Assembly: GCF_016863635.1 (NCBI RefSeq) | Contig: NZ_BOPG01000023.1 | Coordinates: 186,001 to 250,000 of the forward strand | DNA length: 64,000 nucleotides | Source: Virgisporangium aurantiacum | GTDB taxonomy: Bacteria; Actinomycetota; Actinomycetes; Mycobacteriales; Micromonosporaceae | Direction: 5' to 3' | Part shown: in pieces, positions 17,908-26,297 of the stretch | How the letters are laid out: each line of letters opens with the position of its first letter | Position numbering within the stretch: the stretch's first letter is position 1 | Program-made: the position numbers and the translations under genes | The notes under the pieces: generated by a model | The model's database searches: none | What the model was told of the DNA's origin: nothing | Seen by the model: the letters and a program-made list of their open reading frames with translations, nothing else

Positions 17908-18948
17908 ATGAGCGATTTTGATGTCATTGCCGATCGCGTCGAGATCGAGGCGCTGCGCGGCGAGTTCACCGACGCGGCCATGATGCGCGACCGCGCCCGC
18001 CTCGCATCGCTGTTCACCGAGGACGGCGTGCTGCGGATGCCCAACATCCCCGTCGAGCTGATCGGCCGGGAGGAGATCCGGGCCGGCGGCGAGCGGCTGC
18101 AGGCGCAGTGGGACTTCTTCGTGCAGAACACGCACCCGGGCACGATCCGCCTCGACGGCGACTCGGCGTCCGGCCGCACCTACATCCACGAGCTCGCGCG
18201 CGCCCTCGACGGCCGCCAGGGCGAGAACTTCGCCATCTACCACGACCGCTACCGGCGCACCGACGACGGCTGGAAGTTCGCCGAGCGGGTCTACGAGGTC
18301 AGGTACCTCGACACGAGCCCGCTGGCGGGTTCCGCGCCGGTGCCCTTTACCGAGCCGGCATCGTCGGAGCGCCTGGAGCGGGTGGCCGAAGCATTGCGGG
18401 CGAACAACTTCGACGTCGAGATCCTCGACGACGCCGCCGCTGCCCGGGACCGCGTCAAGGAGCTGATTCCGGCGGGCGCCAGCGTGTTCACCGGCGCCAG
18501 CGAGACCCTCCGCCTGTCCGGCATCGACGAGGACATCAACACCAGCGGACGGTACGAGTCCGTCAAGGCACGCGCTCACGCGATGGACCGGGCCACCCAG
18601 ATGGCCGAGATCCTGCGGCTGCTCGCCGTCCCCGACGTGATCGTTGGCAGCGTTCACGCGGTCACCGAAACCGGCTCCCTCGTGGCCGCCTCGGCCAGCG
18701 GAAGCCAGCTGCCCGGCTACGCCGGCGGCGCGACCCGCGCGATCTGGGTCGTCGGGGCGCAGAAGGTGGTGCCCGACCTGGCGACCGCGCTGCGTCGCAT
18801 CGAGGACCACTGCCTCCCGCTGGAGAGCGAGCGCGCCCTGGGGGTCTACGGGCAACCGAGTGCCACCAACCGCATCCTCATCCTCAACGCGGAGCCGCAC
18901 CCCGGACGCGGCACCGTCCTCCTGCTCCGCGAGGCCATCGGGTTCTGA
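17908..18948 (+). CDS. SnoaL-like domain fused to LUD (LutC/YkgG-like) domain
   Basis: A protein of 346 aa. Residues 1-~135 form a SnoaL/NTF2-like domain (EIEALRGEFTDAAMMRD, RLASLFTEDGVLRMP, YHDRYRRTDDGWKFAERVY). Residues ~150-346 form a LUD domain like LutC, including ERVAEALRANNFDVEILDD, GASVFTGASETLRLSGI and IVGSVHAVTETGSLVAAS. LUD proteins are known from lactate-utilisation loci, but LutA and LutB are absent here. The gene starts 30 bases after the ECF factor, which itself carries a SnoaL-like domain, so the two are probably an operon. What the fusion does is unknown; ligand sensing by one half and redox or CoA chemistry by the other is a guess. Confidence 0.82.
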   Translation: MSDFDVIADRVEIEALRGEFTDAAMMRDRARLASLFTEDGVLRMPNIPVELIGREEIRAGGERLQAQWDFFVQNTHPGTIRLDGDSASGRTYIHELARALDGRQGENFAIYHDRYRRTDDGWKFAERVYEVRYLDTSPLAGSAPVPFTEPASSERLERVAEALRANNFDVEILDDAAAARDRVKELIPAGASVFTGASETLRLSGIDEDINTSGRYESVKARAHAMDRATQMAEILRLLAVPDVIVGSVHAVTETGSLVAASASGSQLPGYAGGATRAIWVVGAQKVVPDLATALRRIEDHCLPLESERALGVYGQPSATNRILILNAEPHPGRGTVLLLREAIGF

Positions 18949-18981
18949 GCGACGCAAGGTCGGCGCGGCCGACGCCGGGAA

Positions 18982-18999
18982 CCTCCCTCACGCGGGAGG
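18982..18999. terminator. Short hairpin between convergent genes
   Basis: CCTCCC (18982-18987) pairs with GGGAGG (18994-18999) around a 6-base loop. It overlaps the last codons of the DUF885 gene, where the SnoaL-LUD gene converges with it. The 6-bp stem makes it a weak candidate. Confidence 0.4.
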
Positions 19000-20562
19000 C
19001 CGCCCCGTCACGACCTCGGTGAGTGCGGTGAGCGGGAGCGCGCCGTTGCCCAGGACGGTGTCGTGGAAGGCCCGGATGTCGAGCCGTGCGGCCGTTTCCG
19101 CTCTCAGCCGTTGGATCTCAAGTCGACCTACCATGTACGCCAGCGCCTGCCCCGGGTCGGCGATGTACCGGTCGGTTTCCGACTCGACGTCGACCTCCGC
19201 CATCGCGGTGTTCTCGCGGAGGTAGGCCGTCGCCCGCTCCCGGCTCCAGCCGTGCGCGTGCAGCCCAGTGTCGACGACGAGCCGGGCGGCCCGGATCGAG
19301 TCGGCCGCCACCATGCCCAGCCGGGCCAGGTCGTCGGAGTACAGGCCCATCTCGTCGGCCAGCCGCTCCGCGTAGAGGCCCCAGCCCTCGCCGAATGCCG
19401 TCGACTCCTGGATCCGGCGCAGCAACGGCAGTCCGACCAGTCCCTGGGCCGCGGTGTGCTGCACGTGGTGACCGGGGACCGCCTCGTGGAACGCGGTGGC
19501 CTCGCCGGCGTGGCGGTGGCGTTCGCCGACGCGGTGGGTGTTGACGTAGTAGATGCCCGGTCGGCTGCCGTCCAACGCCGGGGGCTCGTAATAGGCGCCG
19601 GGCGCACCGGGAGCGAGGTCCTGTGGTACCGCACGCACGTCGCAGCCGCGGTCGGGCAGCCGGCCGAACCAGTCCGGTGCCGCCGCCTCGGCCCGGGCGA
19701 TCGTCGCCCGGGCGTGCGCCTGCACCTCGTCGGCGTCGGTCCAGCGCAACGCCGGGTCCTGCCGCAGCCGCCGCCGTACCAGTTTCGGAACGCTCTCGCC
19801 GAGGGCGCGGGCGCCGAGCTGGGCGTACTCCTCGTCCAGCCGCGCGATCAGGTCGATCCCGGTGCGGTGCAGATCGTCGGCGTCCCGAACCGTGGTGGTG
19901 TGCCGCCGGCAGAGGGCGGCGTAGTACCGGGTCCCGTCCGGCAGCCAGCACAGCCCGGGCCGGTCGTCCGGGCGAGACCGGGGCACCACCTCGGTGACCA
20001 GCACGTCCCGGTACCGGACGTAGGCCGGACGCACGTGCTCGGCTGGCAGCCGGTCCGGGTCCTCCAGATGTCTGTCGATGAACGCCACCGCGTCCCGGGC
20101 CAGCGATCGCACCGGAAGGCGGCCGGCCGCGATGCCGTCGCGGTGCCGCTGAGCGAGGGCATCGAGCGCCGCCGGGATCGCGGCGAGCCGGGCCAGATAA
20201 GCGGCCCGATCGGTGCCGGCGGTCCCGGGCAACGCGAACAGCAGCTCGACGGCGGGGGCGACCCACGAGCCGACTACCGTGTACTCCAGCGCCCGCACCT
20301 CGACGCCGACCAGCTCGTCCTCGATCGCCTGCAGCGCAACCGCCCGGGTGATCCGTTCCTGCGGGTCCAGCCGGCTCGCGTCCAGGGCGAACGTGCGGGC
20401 GGCGAGCCCGTTCATCCGGGCCCGGTGCCGCTCGGCACCGGCGTCGCTGTAGTCGGGCAACTCGTGCTCGTGCCCGCGGATCCCCATCCGGGTGGCCCGG
20501 ATCGGGTCCGCCTCCCAGAGCGCTTCGACGAGGTCGTCGCAGATACCGGCGAGCTCTGTCAT
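18988..20562 (-). CDS. DUF885-family metallopeptidase-like protein
   Basis: A protein of 524 aa, the normal length for DUF885. The zinc-binding signature is FHEAVPGHHVQH (~354), with the downstream glutamate in FGEGWGLYAERLADE (~389). Together they give the HExxxH...E arrangement of this family (relatives of carboxypeptidase-like metalloenzymes). There is no signal peptide, so it is probably cytoplasmic. The ATG overlaps the stop of the upstream membrane-protein gene by 4 bases (ATGA), so translation is coupled and this is the last gene of a three-gene operon (22344 to 18988). Confidence 0.88.
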   Translation of the reverse strand: MTELAGICDDLVEALWEADPIRATRMGIRGHEHELPDYSDAGAERHRARMNGLAARTFALDASRLDPQERITRAVALQAIEDELVGVEVRALEYTVVGSWVAPAVELLFALPGTAGTDRAAYLARLAAIPAALDALAQRHRDGIAAGRLPVRSLARDAVAFIDRHLEDPDRLPAEHVRPAYVRYRDVLVTEVVPRSRPDDRPGLCWLPDGTRYYAALCRRHTTTVRDADDLHRTGIDLIARLDEEYAQLGARALGESVPKLVRRRLRQDPALRWTDADEVQAHARATIARAEAAAPDWFGRLPDRGCDVRAVPQDLAPGAPGAYYEPPALDGSRPGIYYVNTHRVGERHRHAGEATAFHEAVPGHHVQHTAAQGLVGLPLLRRIQESTAFGEGWGLYAERLADEMGLYSDDLARLGMVAADSIRAARLVVDTGLHAHGWSRERATAYLRENTAMAEVDVESETDRYIADPGQALAYMVGRLEIQRLRAETAARLDIRAFHDTVLGNGALPLTALTEVVTGRPPA

Positions 20563-21719
20563 CCGGTGTTGGTTTCACGACGCCGGATCTCCGCGGCGCT
20601 CGCGGCGGCGGGATCGCGGCTCATCAGCAACTCGTGCGGATCCCGCCGGCCCTCCCGGTGCGCCAGGTTGCGGTCGCGGATCGCCGCCTCGGTCCACTGT
20701 TCGCCGAGGGCGGCGTAGAACCGGTCCAGGTAGTCCTGCTCCGCCGCGGGCAGCCGGCGGAGGATGACGGCGCGGAGCCGCCCGACCAGGGCCCGGAAGC
20801 GGCGCAGCAGCCACCACGGCGTCGGACGGGTCTGCAGGATCGCCGGCACGGGCAGCCACGCCGGCAGGAGCAGGCCGGGTTCGGTGACGTACGCGGTCGG
20901 GTGCGCGCCACCGAACGCCGCGGAGAAGCCGATCTCCAGTTCGAGTCCCGAGGTGGCCGTCTCCGTCTGCGGCAGGCCGGAGCAGTCGTACACGATCGCC
21001 CGCGACGAGTTCATGCACGAGGTCACCACGCGGTGCCACTGGTCGTCACCGGTGGCCCAGAAGCGGATCCGCGCGAACTGGACCGGGAAGAGGACACCGA
21101 GGAGGTACCAGGACGGGGAACGGGCCTCCGTCCGTCGGGGGCTCAGAACAGCCAGCACCGGACCGGGCGCAGCGGCCAGCACCGTGGCCAGCACGATCCA
21201 CGGACGGGCTCGCGCGAAGTTGCGGAGATACAGCACGTACCGGCCGCGCATTGCCTTCTCCCGACGCGCGGGATCCAGCCGGCCGGCGCGGACCGCGTCG
21301 ACGGCGACACCGACCGCGAGCGCGAGCGCGGCAACCGGCGCGCGCATGCCGACGACGACCTCGGCGGTCGCGAGGAGAAGGGCGGTTCCGCCGGCGGCGG
21401 CCGCCGCGACGTAGAAGCGTCGGCGGGCCACGACCGGGGCCTCCGGCAGTTCGGGGACGATGTCGGCTTCACCGAAGTAGTTCTCGCGCGGATACAACGG
21501 CGCGTTCTGCAGCCGTACGTAGACGCGTCCGCACTGGAAGGCCGTGAGGGCGGCGGCCGCCGACAGCGCGACGGCGACCGGCACCGACCCCGCCGTGTTG
21601 ACCGCGAGGTCTCCGGTGAGCGCGACCATCAGCGGAAGGAGCAACGCGATCGCCGCGCCTGCCCGGTCAGCCGGCGCGGCCGCGACCGAACGGCCACCAT
21701 CGGCGGCGGGTCTGCCCAT
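20559..21719 (-). CDS. Hypothetical multi-pass membrane protein
   Basis: A protein of 386 aa from the ATG at 21719, chosen because GGAG lies 5 bases upstream. Longer in-frame extensions run into the previous gene and are Arg-rich noise. Hydrophobic segments lie near residues 20-35 (AIALLLPLMVALTG), 45-65, ~105-145 (FYVAAAAAGGTALLLATAEV) and ~180-205 (WIVLATVLAAAPGPVLAVL). The C-terminal half (SSRAIVYDCSGLPQTETATS, LELEIGFSAAFGGAHPTAYV) is soluble and includes a Lys/Arg-rich end. The start overlaps the upstream gene by 53 bases. No family is recognised. It sits between a hypothetical gene and the DUF885 gene in one operon. Confidence 0.75.
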   Translation of the reverse strand: MGRPAADGGRSVAAAPADRAGAAIALLLPLMVALTGDLAVNTAGSVPVAVALSAAAALTAFQCGRVYVRLQNAPLYPRENYFGEADIVPELPEAPVVARRRFYVAAAAAGGTALLLATAEVVVGMRAPVAALALAVGVAVDAVRAGRLDPARREKAMRGRYVLYLRNFARARPWIVLATVLAAAPGPVLAVLSPRRTEARSPSWYLLGVLFPVQFARIRFWATGDDQWHRVVTSCMNSSRAIVYDCSGLPQTETATSGLELEIGFSAAFGGAHPTAYVTEPGLLLPAWLPVPAILQTRPTPWWLLRRFRALVGRLRAVILRRLPAAEQDYLDRFYAALGEQWTEAAIRDRNLAHREGRRDPHELLMSRDPAAASAAEIRRRETNTG

Positions 21720-22344
21720 CGTTCTCCGTTCCCCAGACCGGCCCGGACCAACCGGGTTCCGCCCGCGCGGCCTCCGGGATGCCACGCATGGCTCCCCTGC
21801 TCTCCCAGGGGATGACGCGCTCCAGCACGTCGGCGAGCACACCCGCCCGGTACTCCGGCGGTGTCATCCCGACAAACAGGTCGACCCGCTCGCGCAGCAG
21901 CGCACCGGTGTGCTGCGGCATGTCGACGGTGACCGCGCCGCCGGCACCGAAGTCGACGAACCCGTACGTCGCACCGTCCGCGCCGACCATCCGCCACTTC
22001 GCCGGACCGGCGGGCGGCGGCGCGGGAGCGGACGGGTCCACCGGCACGATGGAGGTCGCCAACGCCCAGGGTTCGTCCGGGCGGTCGAGCGTGAACCCGT
22101 CCGGGACGCCGTTCGGCCCCGGGCGATACGGGTCGAGCAGCAGCACGAGCGGTTCGGCCGACTCGATCTCGTAGATGTCGAGGATCCGCGGGCCGCCGGT
22201 CGAACCCCGTCGGCGGAACTCCAGCGGTGCACCGCCCGGTCCGCGCAGGCGCCGGAGGTACTGCTGCTCGTTGAAGGCCGCGAACACCCGTCCGCCGCCC
22301 ACGGTGATCGGGTTGTCCGGGGAGTAGCCGAGGTCGGATCGCAC
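21667..22344 (-). CDS. Hypothetical protein
   Basis: A protein of 225 aa from a GTG with GAGG 6 bases upstream. It is soluble, Pro/Gly-rich, with a conserved-looking N-terminus (VGGGRVFAAFNEQQYLRRL) and an IYEIESAEPLVLLLDPY segment. No family is recognised. It is first in an operon with the membrane protein (53-base overlap) and the DUF885 protein. Confidence 0.7.
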   Translation of the reverse strand: MRSDLGYSPDNPITVGGGRVFAAFNEQQYLRRLRGPGGAPLEFRRRGSTGGPRILDIYEIESAEPLVLLLDPYRPGPNGVPDGFTLDRPDEPWALATSIVPVDPSAPAPPPAGPAKWRMVGADGATYGFVDFGAGGAVTVDMPQHTGALLRERVDLFVGMTPPEYRAGVLADVLERVIPWESRGAMRGIPEAARAEPGWSGPVWGTENDGQTRRRWWPFGRGRAG

Positions 22345-22425
22345 AATTCACCTCTGAAATCGGGCGGTTCGAGGCTACCGAGCTTCAGCCACACCCACGG
22401 GCGTTCAGACGCGATGACGACTCGG

Positions 22426-23574
22426 TCACCCCGCCGGGTGACCGCGGCCCAGGAAGCGGTCGATCGCGGCCAGGGCCGGGCCGGGGTCGCGGCGGCCGAC
22501 GCCGATGCGGAACCGGTCGGCGGGCACCGGGGCGAGGTCGGAACCGAAGATGTCGCCGGGCAGCAGCAGTACGCCGGCGGTCTCGACCAGGTTGCGGCAG
22601 AACGCGCCCGCCCCCTCGGGGCCGAGGTAGCGCGGGAAGGCGACGCAGCCGCCGTCGGGTGGCGTCCATTCAAAAAGATCTTTGTGGACCGCGAAGAACG
22701 CGCCGAACGTGGCCAGGTTGTCGGCGACGATGCCGCGGTTGCGGGCGTGGATCGCCGCGCCCCGCTCGACGGCGATCGCGCCGAGGAACTCGCTCGGGCC
22801 GGCGTTGCAGATGGACGTGTACTGCTTGTGCCGCTCCAGCGACCGCAGCACGTCGCGGTCGCGGGTGGCGACCCAGCCGACGCGCAGCCCGGGCAGCCCG
22901 TACGACTTGGACAGGACGTTCACCGACACCGCGGTCGGCGACATGTCGGCGGCCTGGGTGAGGCGGCGGGCCGGGTCGAGTTCGAGGCCGCGGAAGACCT
23001 CGTCGGCGACGAGCCGGATCCCGCGCTCCGCGCACAGCTCGGCCAGTCCCTGCCACGTGGACGGGTCCGGAACGGCGCCGGTCGGGTTGTTCGGGAAGTT
23101 CACCGCGACCAGCCGGGTCGATGGGCGCAGCGCCGCCCGCACCCGGTCCAGGTCGAGCCGCCAGCCGTCGGCCTCGTCGAGCAGCACCCCGGAGACCTGC
23201 ACCCCGCTCGCGATCGGCAGCGTCTCCATCGCCTGGTAGTTCGGCACCGTCACCACGGCGTGCTCGCCGGGGCCCACGAGCAGCTGCATCAGCCAGAAGA
23301 TGGCCTCCTCGGCGCCGGCGAACGTGAGCACGTCGGCCGGGTCACAGGTGTCGTAGGTGGCGGCGATCGCGGCGCGGAGCCGGTCGGTGCCCCAGGTCGG
23401 CACGTAGCTCAGCGGCAGGTCGGTGAACGCCGCGCGGTCCTCGTCGGTCGCGAGGGCCAGCAACTCGGCCAGGGTGAGGGTCTGCGCGTCGGAGGCGGTC
23501 AGGTGGTGTTCCGCGGCGAACTCCCACCGGGAGAAGTAACTTTCCAGCCGGAAGTCCGGCAACGGCAGCCGCAT
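22426..23574 (-). CDS. PLP-dependent class I/II aminotransferase
   Basis: A protein of 382 aa from the ATG at 23574, with GGAGAG 8 bases upstream. The frame is open much further but reads as Arg-rich noise and overlaps the regulator gene. Fold-type I landmarks are present: FAGAEEAIFWLMQLLVGPGE, VAVNFPNNPTGAV (the substrate-binding NNPTG), LVADEVFRGLE (the PLP-pyridine aspartate) and VNVLSKSYGLPGLRVGW with the Schiff-base lysine. The C-terminal arginine motif is RFRIGVGRR. Substrate is not predictable from sequence alone. The gene starts 6 bases after the stop of the YheO-type regulator, so it is co-transcribed with it; that regulator class is linked to D-amino-acid metabolism in E. coli (DauR). 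Confidence 0.88.
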   Translation of the reverse strand: MRLPLPDFRLESYFSRWEFAAEHHLTASDAQTLTLAELLALATDEDRAAFTDLPLSYVPTWGTDRLRAAIAATYDTCDPADVLTFAGAEEAIFWLMQLLVGPGEHAVVTVPNYQAMETLPIASGVQVSGVLLDEADGWRLDLDRVRAALRPSTRLVAVNFPNNPTGAVPDPSTWQGLAELCAERGIRLVADEVFRGLELDPARRLTQAADMSPTAVSVNVLSKSYGLPGLRVGWVATRDRDVLRSLERHKQYTSICNAGPSEFLGAIAVERGAAIHARNRGIVADNLATFGAFFAVHKDLFEWTPPDGGCVAFPRYLGPEGAGAFCRNLVETAGVLLLPGDIFGSDLAPVPADRFRIGVGRRDPGPALAAIDRFLGRGHPAG

Positions 23575-23579
23575 GGCGG

Positions 23580-24188
23580 TCACTCTCCATCGAACGAAGC
23601 ACGGCATGCCTTGAGCAGGCCGTAGACGGTGGCGCGGGACACACCGAGCGCGGTGGCCACGTGCCTGGCGGAGTGGCGGACGCCGAACACGCCCTTGCCG
23701 TCGAGATGGGCGACCAGCTCGCGTCGCTGGGCCGCGTTCATGGCGCGGCGGGGCAGCTGCGCGGCGCGGCACCAACCGTCGACGAGCAGGTTGATCTCCT
23801 CGCGCCAGTCGCGTTCGAACAGCGCGGGCGGCCGCGGTTCGACCGCGGCCGCGAACGTGGTGAGGGCGGAGACCGCCGTGTCGAGGACCGTGCGGTCGAA
23901 GTTCAGACAAAGCAGAGCGTTATGGGACGGGAGGGGCACGCTCACCGAGGTCCAGGTGCGGCCCCGCACATCCACCTTGGCGTACGGGCCGTACATCGCA
24001 CCGGCGGTGATCAGTTCCGGCTCGAGCAGGGACGCGTCACCGGGTCGGCGGCCCGACACCGGGTTCCAGATCGCGACCACGGTGTCGGTGTCGACGTCGT
24101 ACACGACGGCCTCGACGTGCGGATGGAACAGGGCGACGATCGCCTCCACCGCCGGCACCACCGGCGCCAGCCACTGCGGATGAGCCAT
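23580..24188 (-). CDS. YheO/DauR-like transcriptional regulator (PAS-like + HTH)
   Basis: A protein of 202 aa. Residues ~1-115 are a YheO-like PAS domain (VEAIVALFHPHVEAVVYDV). Residues ~145-200 are a C-terminal helix-turn-helix (MNAAQRRELVAHLDGKGVFG, ATALGVSRATVYGLLKACR) of the HTH_22 type. It lies directly upstream of the aminotransferase gene and probably controls it and itself. A perfect inverted repeat (24209-24225) sits 20 bases in front of the start and contains a TTGACA, a good candidate operator. Confidence 0.85.
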   Translation of the reverse strand: MAHPQWLAPVVPAVEAIVALFHPHVEAVVYDVDTDTVVAIWNPVSGRRPGDASLLEPELITAGAMYGPYAKVDVRGRTWTSVSVPLPSHNALLCLNFDRTVLDTAVSALTTFAAAVEPRPPALFERDWREEINLLVDGWCRAAQLPRRAMNAAQRRELVAHLDGKGVFGVRHSARHVATALGVSRATVYGLLKACRASFDGE

Positions 24189-24208
24189 TCCTGGATTTTG
24201 TGTCTAGA

Positions 24209-24225
24209 CTTGACAATGTGTCAAG
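24209..24225. promoter_or_regulatory. Palindrome CTTGACA-ATG-TGTCAAG, candidate operator
   Basis: A perfect 7-bp inverted repeat with a 3-base centre. On the minus strand its TTGACA, followed after 18 bases by CAAAAT, can serve as the -35 of the regulator promoter. Binding here would block that promoter, suggesting autorepression (inference). Confidence 0.55.
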
Positions 24226-24370
24226 CAGTAGTACAGGGGTGGGGAAATCCCTACCCGAGATTGGAGGGCTGGCCTCCACCGAGAGTCCCGTTAGCCACCT
24301 CGATTCCGGGTGTCCACGGATCGACACTCAACAGTGTTCGGAAGATGAACCAGAACCCCGGAGGTGGGAC

Positions 24371-24610
24371 ATGAGCAGGACGATCGAGGCGGTCCGGGCC
24401 GAGGCCCTGTTCGTGTCGCCGGTGCAGGCATCGGAGGCGCCCGGTGTCGACCGGGTCCGCGACGCGGTGACGGTCACCCTCCACCGGATCGGTGAACTCG
24501 GCTGCGCCGTCCACGTCGCCGGCGAGTTCGGCGAGCATCCGGAGACCGCCGCGGCCCGCATGGGCTGGGCGCTCACCGCCGTACGCACCGCGTTCGGCCT
24601 GCGTGACTGA
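24371..24610 (+). CDS. Small conserved hypothetical protein
   Basis: A protein of 79 aa starting MSRTIEAVRAEALFVSPVQ behind a strong ribosome site (GGAGGTGG, 24359-24366). It is soluble and mostly helical (VRDAVTVTLHRIGELGCAVH, HPETAAARMGWALTAVRTAF). I recall similar short proteins in other actinomycetes, without a known role. The frame is open upstream to 24200, but that part is not protein-like. Confidence 0.7.
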   Translation: MSRTIEAVRAEALFVSPVQASEAPGVDRVRDAVTVTLHRIGELGCAVHVAGEFGEHPETAAARMGWALTAVRTAFGLRD

Positions 24611-24724
24611 GGTGATCGGTTCGCCTCAGATACGTCCCGTCGGTACGTAGAAGTACGCATTCGGAAAGCGGCCCGGCATGCCCATGCTCGACCGGTCCCG
24701 CTAATCACCGAAAGGAATGCGTTC

Positions 24725-25183
24725 ATGCGTAACGAATCGGGCCGGATCATCCGTCGCCTGCTCGCCGCGGCCGCGCTGCTGCTCGGAATCGCCACCGCCG
24801 CGCTGGCCATGCCGGGTGCCGCTACCGCGGCGTCCACGGCGGACGTGCCGGGGCCTAAAACCCTGGTCGCCAACCGGGTTGAGCTCGTGCGTACCGGCGG
24901 CTTCACCGGCATCCCGCAGACCTGGACCGTCGACGCCGAACACTTCGGCGAGCCCGGCGCCCGGCTGCTGGCGCTCGTCTCCACGCCGGAGTACCTGGCG
25001 TTGAAGCCGCTCTACGGACCCAAGAACCCGTGCTGCGACTTCTTCATCTACACCGTGACCGTCACGTACGACGGCGGCTTCACCAAGGTCGTGCGGACGT
25101 CGGAGCTCGCGACCGACGAGCCGGAACTCTTGACCAAGGTGATCCTGCTGACCCAGCGCATCGGCTCATCCCCCGAGAGCTGA
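24725..25183 (+). CDS. Secreted hypothetical protein, emfourin-like
   Basis: A protein of 152 aa with a Sec signal peptide: basic start, hydrophobic LLAAAALLLGIATAALA, and a probable cut after ATA-A near residue 36. AAAGGA precedes the ATG. The mature part (VELVRTGGFTGIPQTWTVDA, YTVTVTYDGGFTKVVRTSEL) resembles the emfourin/protealysin-inhibitor fold, but the match is by eye only. It contains a CC pair (NPCCDFF). Its 3' end overlaps the convergent membrane-protein gene by 18 bases. Confidence 0.65.
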   Translation: MRNESGRIIRRLLAAAALLLGIATAALAMPGAATAASTADVPGPKTLVANRVELVRTGGFTGIPQTWTVDAEHFGEPGARLLALVSTPEYLALKPLYGPKNPCCDFFIYTVTVTYDGGFTKVVRTSELATDEPELLTKVILLTQRIGSSPES

Positions 25184-25606
25184 TTCGTCGGGTGGGGCCG
25201 GTCGGGCGGGTTCGCCCGGCCGGCCCGTTCGGTAGGCCGGCCAGGCGTCGCGGAGATAGAGGGCGAACGGCACCCACCAGATCAGGTCGTTGGTGACGAT
25301 CATGACGACGGTGCTGGCCGGCCACGTGCCGGTCGCGATCAGCCAGGCCAGGCCCAGCGGCCCGAGAATCTTGCCGGCGAGGCCGACCGCGGCGATCGGC
25401 CAACCGGTCTCCGGCCGGCGGGCGACCTCCAGGTAGAGCAGGCCGTACAGCCCGAGGACCATGCCGAGGCAGGCGAAGATCTGCGGCGAGTTCGACAGCG
25501 GCAGGCCGGTGACCCGGTAGAACCACTGCGGGTCCAGCACCGCGTAGCAACCCCAGGCGATGTTGTACACGCCGGCGGCGACGAACGTGACGCGGTGTCG
25601 TCTCAT
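25166..25606 (-). CDS. Small four-helix membrane protein
   Basis: A protein of 146 aa with four likely membrane helices (VTFVAAGVYNIAWGCYAVL, IFACLGMVLGLYGLLYLEV, AVGLAGKILGPLGLAWLIA, STVVMIVTNDLIWWVPFALY) and a polar tail. It resembles small actinobacterial membrane proteins of unknown function. The start shares one base with the stop of the upstream NAD-binding protein gene, so they are co-translated. Confidence 0.72.
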   Translation of the reverse strand: MRRHRVTFVAAGVYNIAWGCYAVLDPQWFYRVTGLPLSNSPQIFACLGMVLGLYGLLYLEVARRPETGWPIAAVGLAGKILGPLGLAWLIATGTWPASTVVMIVTNDLIWWVPFALYLRDAWPAYRTGRPGEPARPAPPDESALGG

Positions 25607-26274
25607 CAGTAGGCGATGCCGATGTCCCGGTGGTACGTCTCGGGCCGGTCCAGCATGTCGAGCATGTGCTCGGCGACGTGCGCCCGCGAGATGAACGCGC
25701 CGCCGCGCACGTTGCGTCCTATGGCGGTCCGGTACCGGCGCCGCAGCGCGACGTTCAGCAACCGTGGCGGGCGCGAGACGGTCCAGTCGAGCCCGCTGTC
25801 GCGCAACACGTCCTCCATCAGCGCCAGGTCGGCGTAGTGCCGGCCGAACGCCGCCTTGGCCAGCGGCGTCGCGACGTACCGGATGAAGGGCCCGTCGCCC
25901 GGATTGTGTCGCGGTGGGTGCGGTCGTCCCGGAGACGGCACGGTGCCGACGGACGCCGCGCTGACCACGACGATGCGCCGGACACCCGACGCGCGCATCG
26001 CCTCGACGACCGCCCGGGTGCCCCGGGACGCGACGCCCGCCTCGGCCCCCGTGCGCGCCCCGAGCCCGGAGAGCACCGCGTCGTTGCCCGCGACCGCGTC
26101 GCGCAGCAGCGCGGGATCGGGTGCGGCGAGATCGGTCGCCACCACCCGCGCCGGCGTGTCGGGCAGCCGGGCCGGATTCCGGACGACGGCCGTCACGTCA
26201 TGCCCGGCGGCGATCGCCTGGCGCAGCAACTCCCTGCCGATACCGCCGGTGGCGGCAAGGATCGTCAGCCTCAC
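25606..26274 (-). CDS. NAD(P)-binding SDR-like (NmrA/YwnB type) protein
   Basis: A protein of 222 aa from the GTG at 26274, giving VRLTILAATGGIGRELLRQA. The glycine-rich nucleotide-binding motif (ATGGIGRE) lies at the expected place, and sequence further upstream in frame is noise. It goes on with DVTAVVRNPARLPD, VLSGLGA and RIVVVSAASVG, typical of atypical short-chain dehydrogenase-like proteins acting as reductases or redox sensors. There is no clear YxxxK catalytic pair. It lies between MOSC and membrane-protein genes on the same strand. Confidence 0.8.
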   Translation of the reverse strand: MRLTILAATGGIGRELLRQAIAAGHDVTAVVRNPARLPDTPARVVATDLAAPDPALLRDAVAGNDAVLSGLGARTGAEAGVASRGTRAVVEAMRASGVRRIVVVSAASVGTVPSPGRPHPPRHNPGDGPFIRYVATPLAKAAFGRHYADLALMEDVLRDSGLDWTVSRPPRLLNVALRRRYRTAIGRNVRGGAFISRAHVAEHMLDMLDRPETYHRDIGIAY

Positions 26275-26297
26275 CCCGCCGACGGTACCGGCCAAGG

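Noticed and set aside
21544..23625. 693-codon plus-strand frame
   Set aside because: Antisense to the hypothetical and aminotransferase genes; no recognisable motifs.
22426..23910. Longer 494-aa aminotransferase
   Set aside because: The extra 112 residues are Arg-rich, overlap the YheO-like regulator gene and lack a ribosome site. The ATG at 23574 has one.
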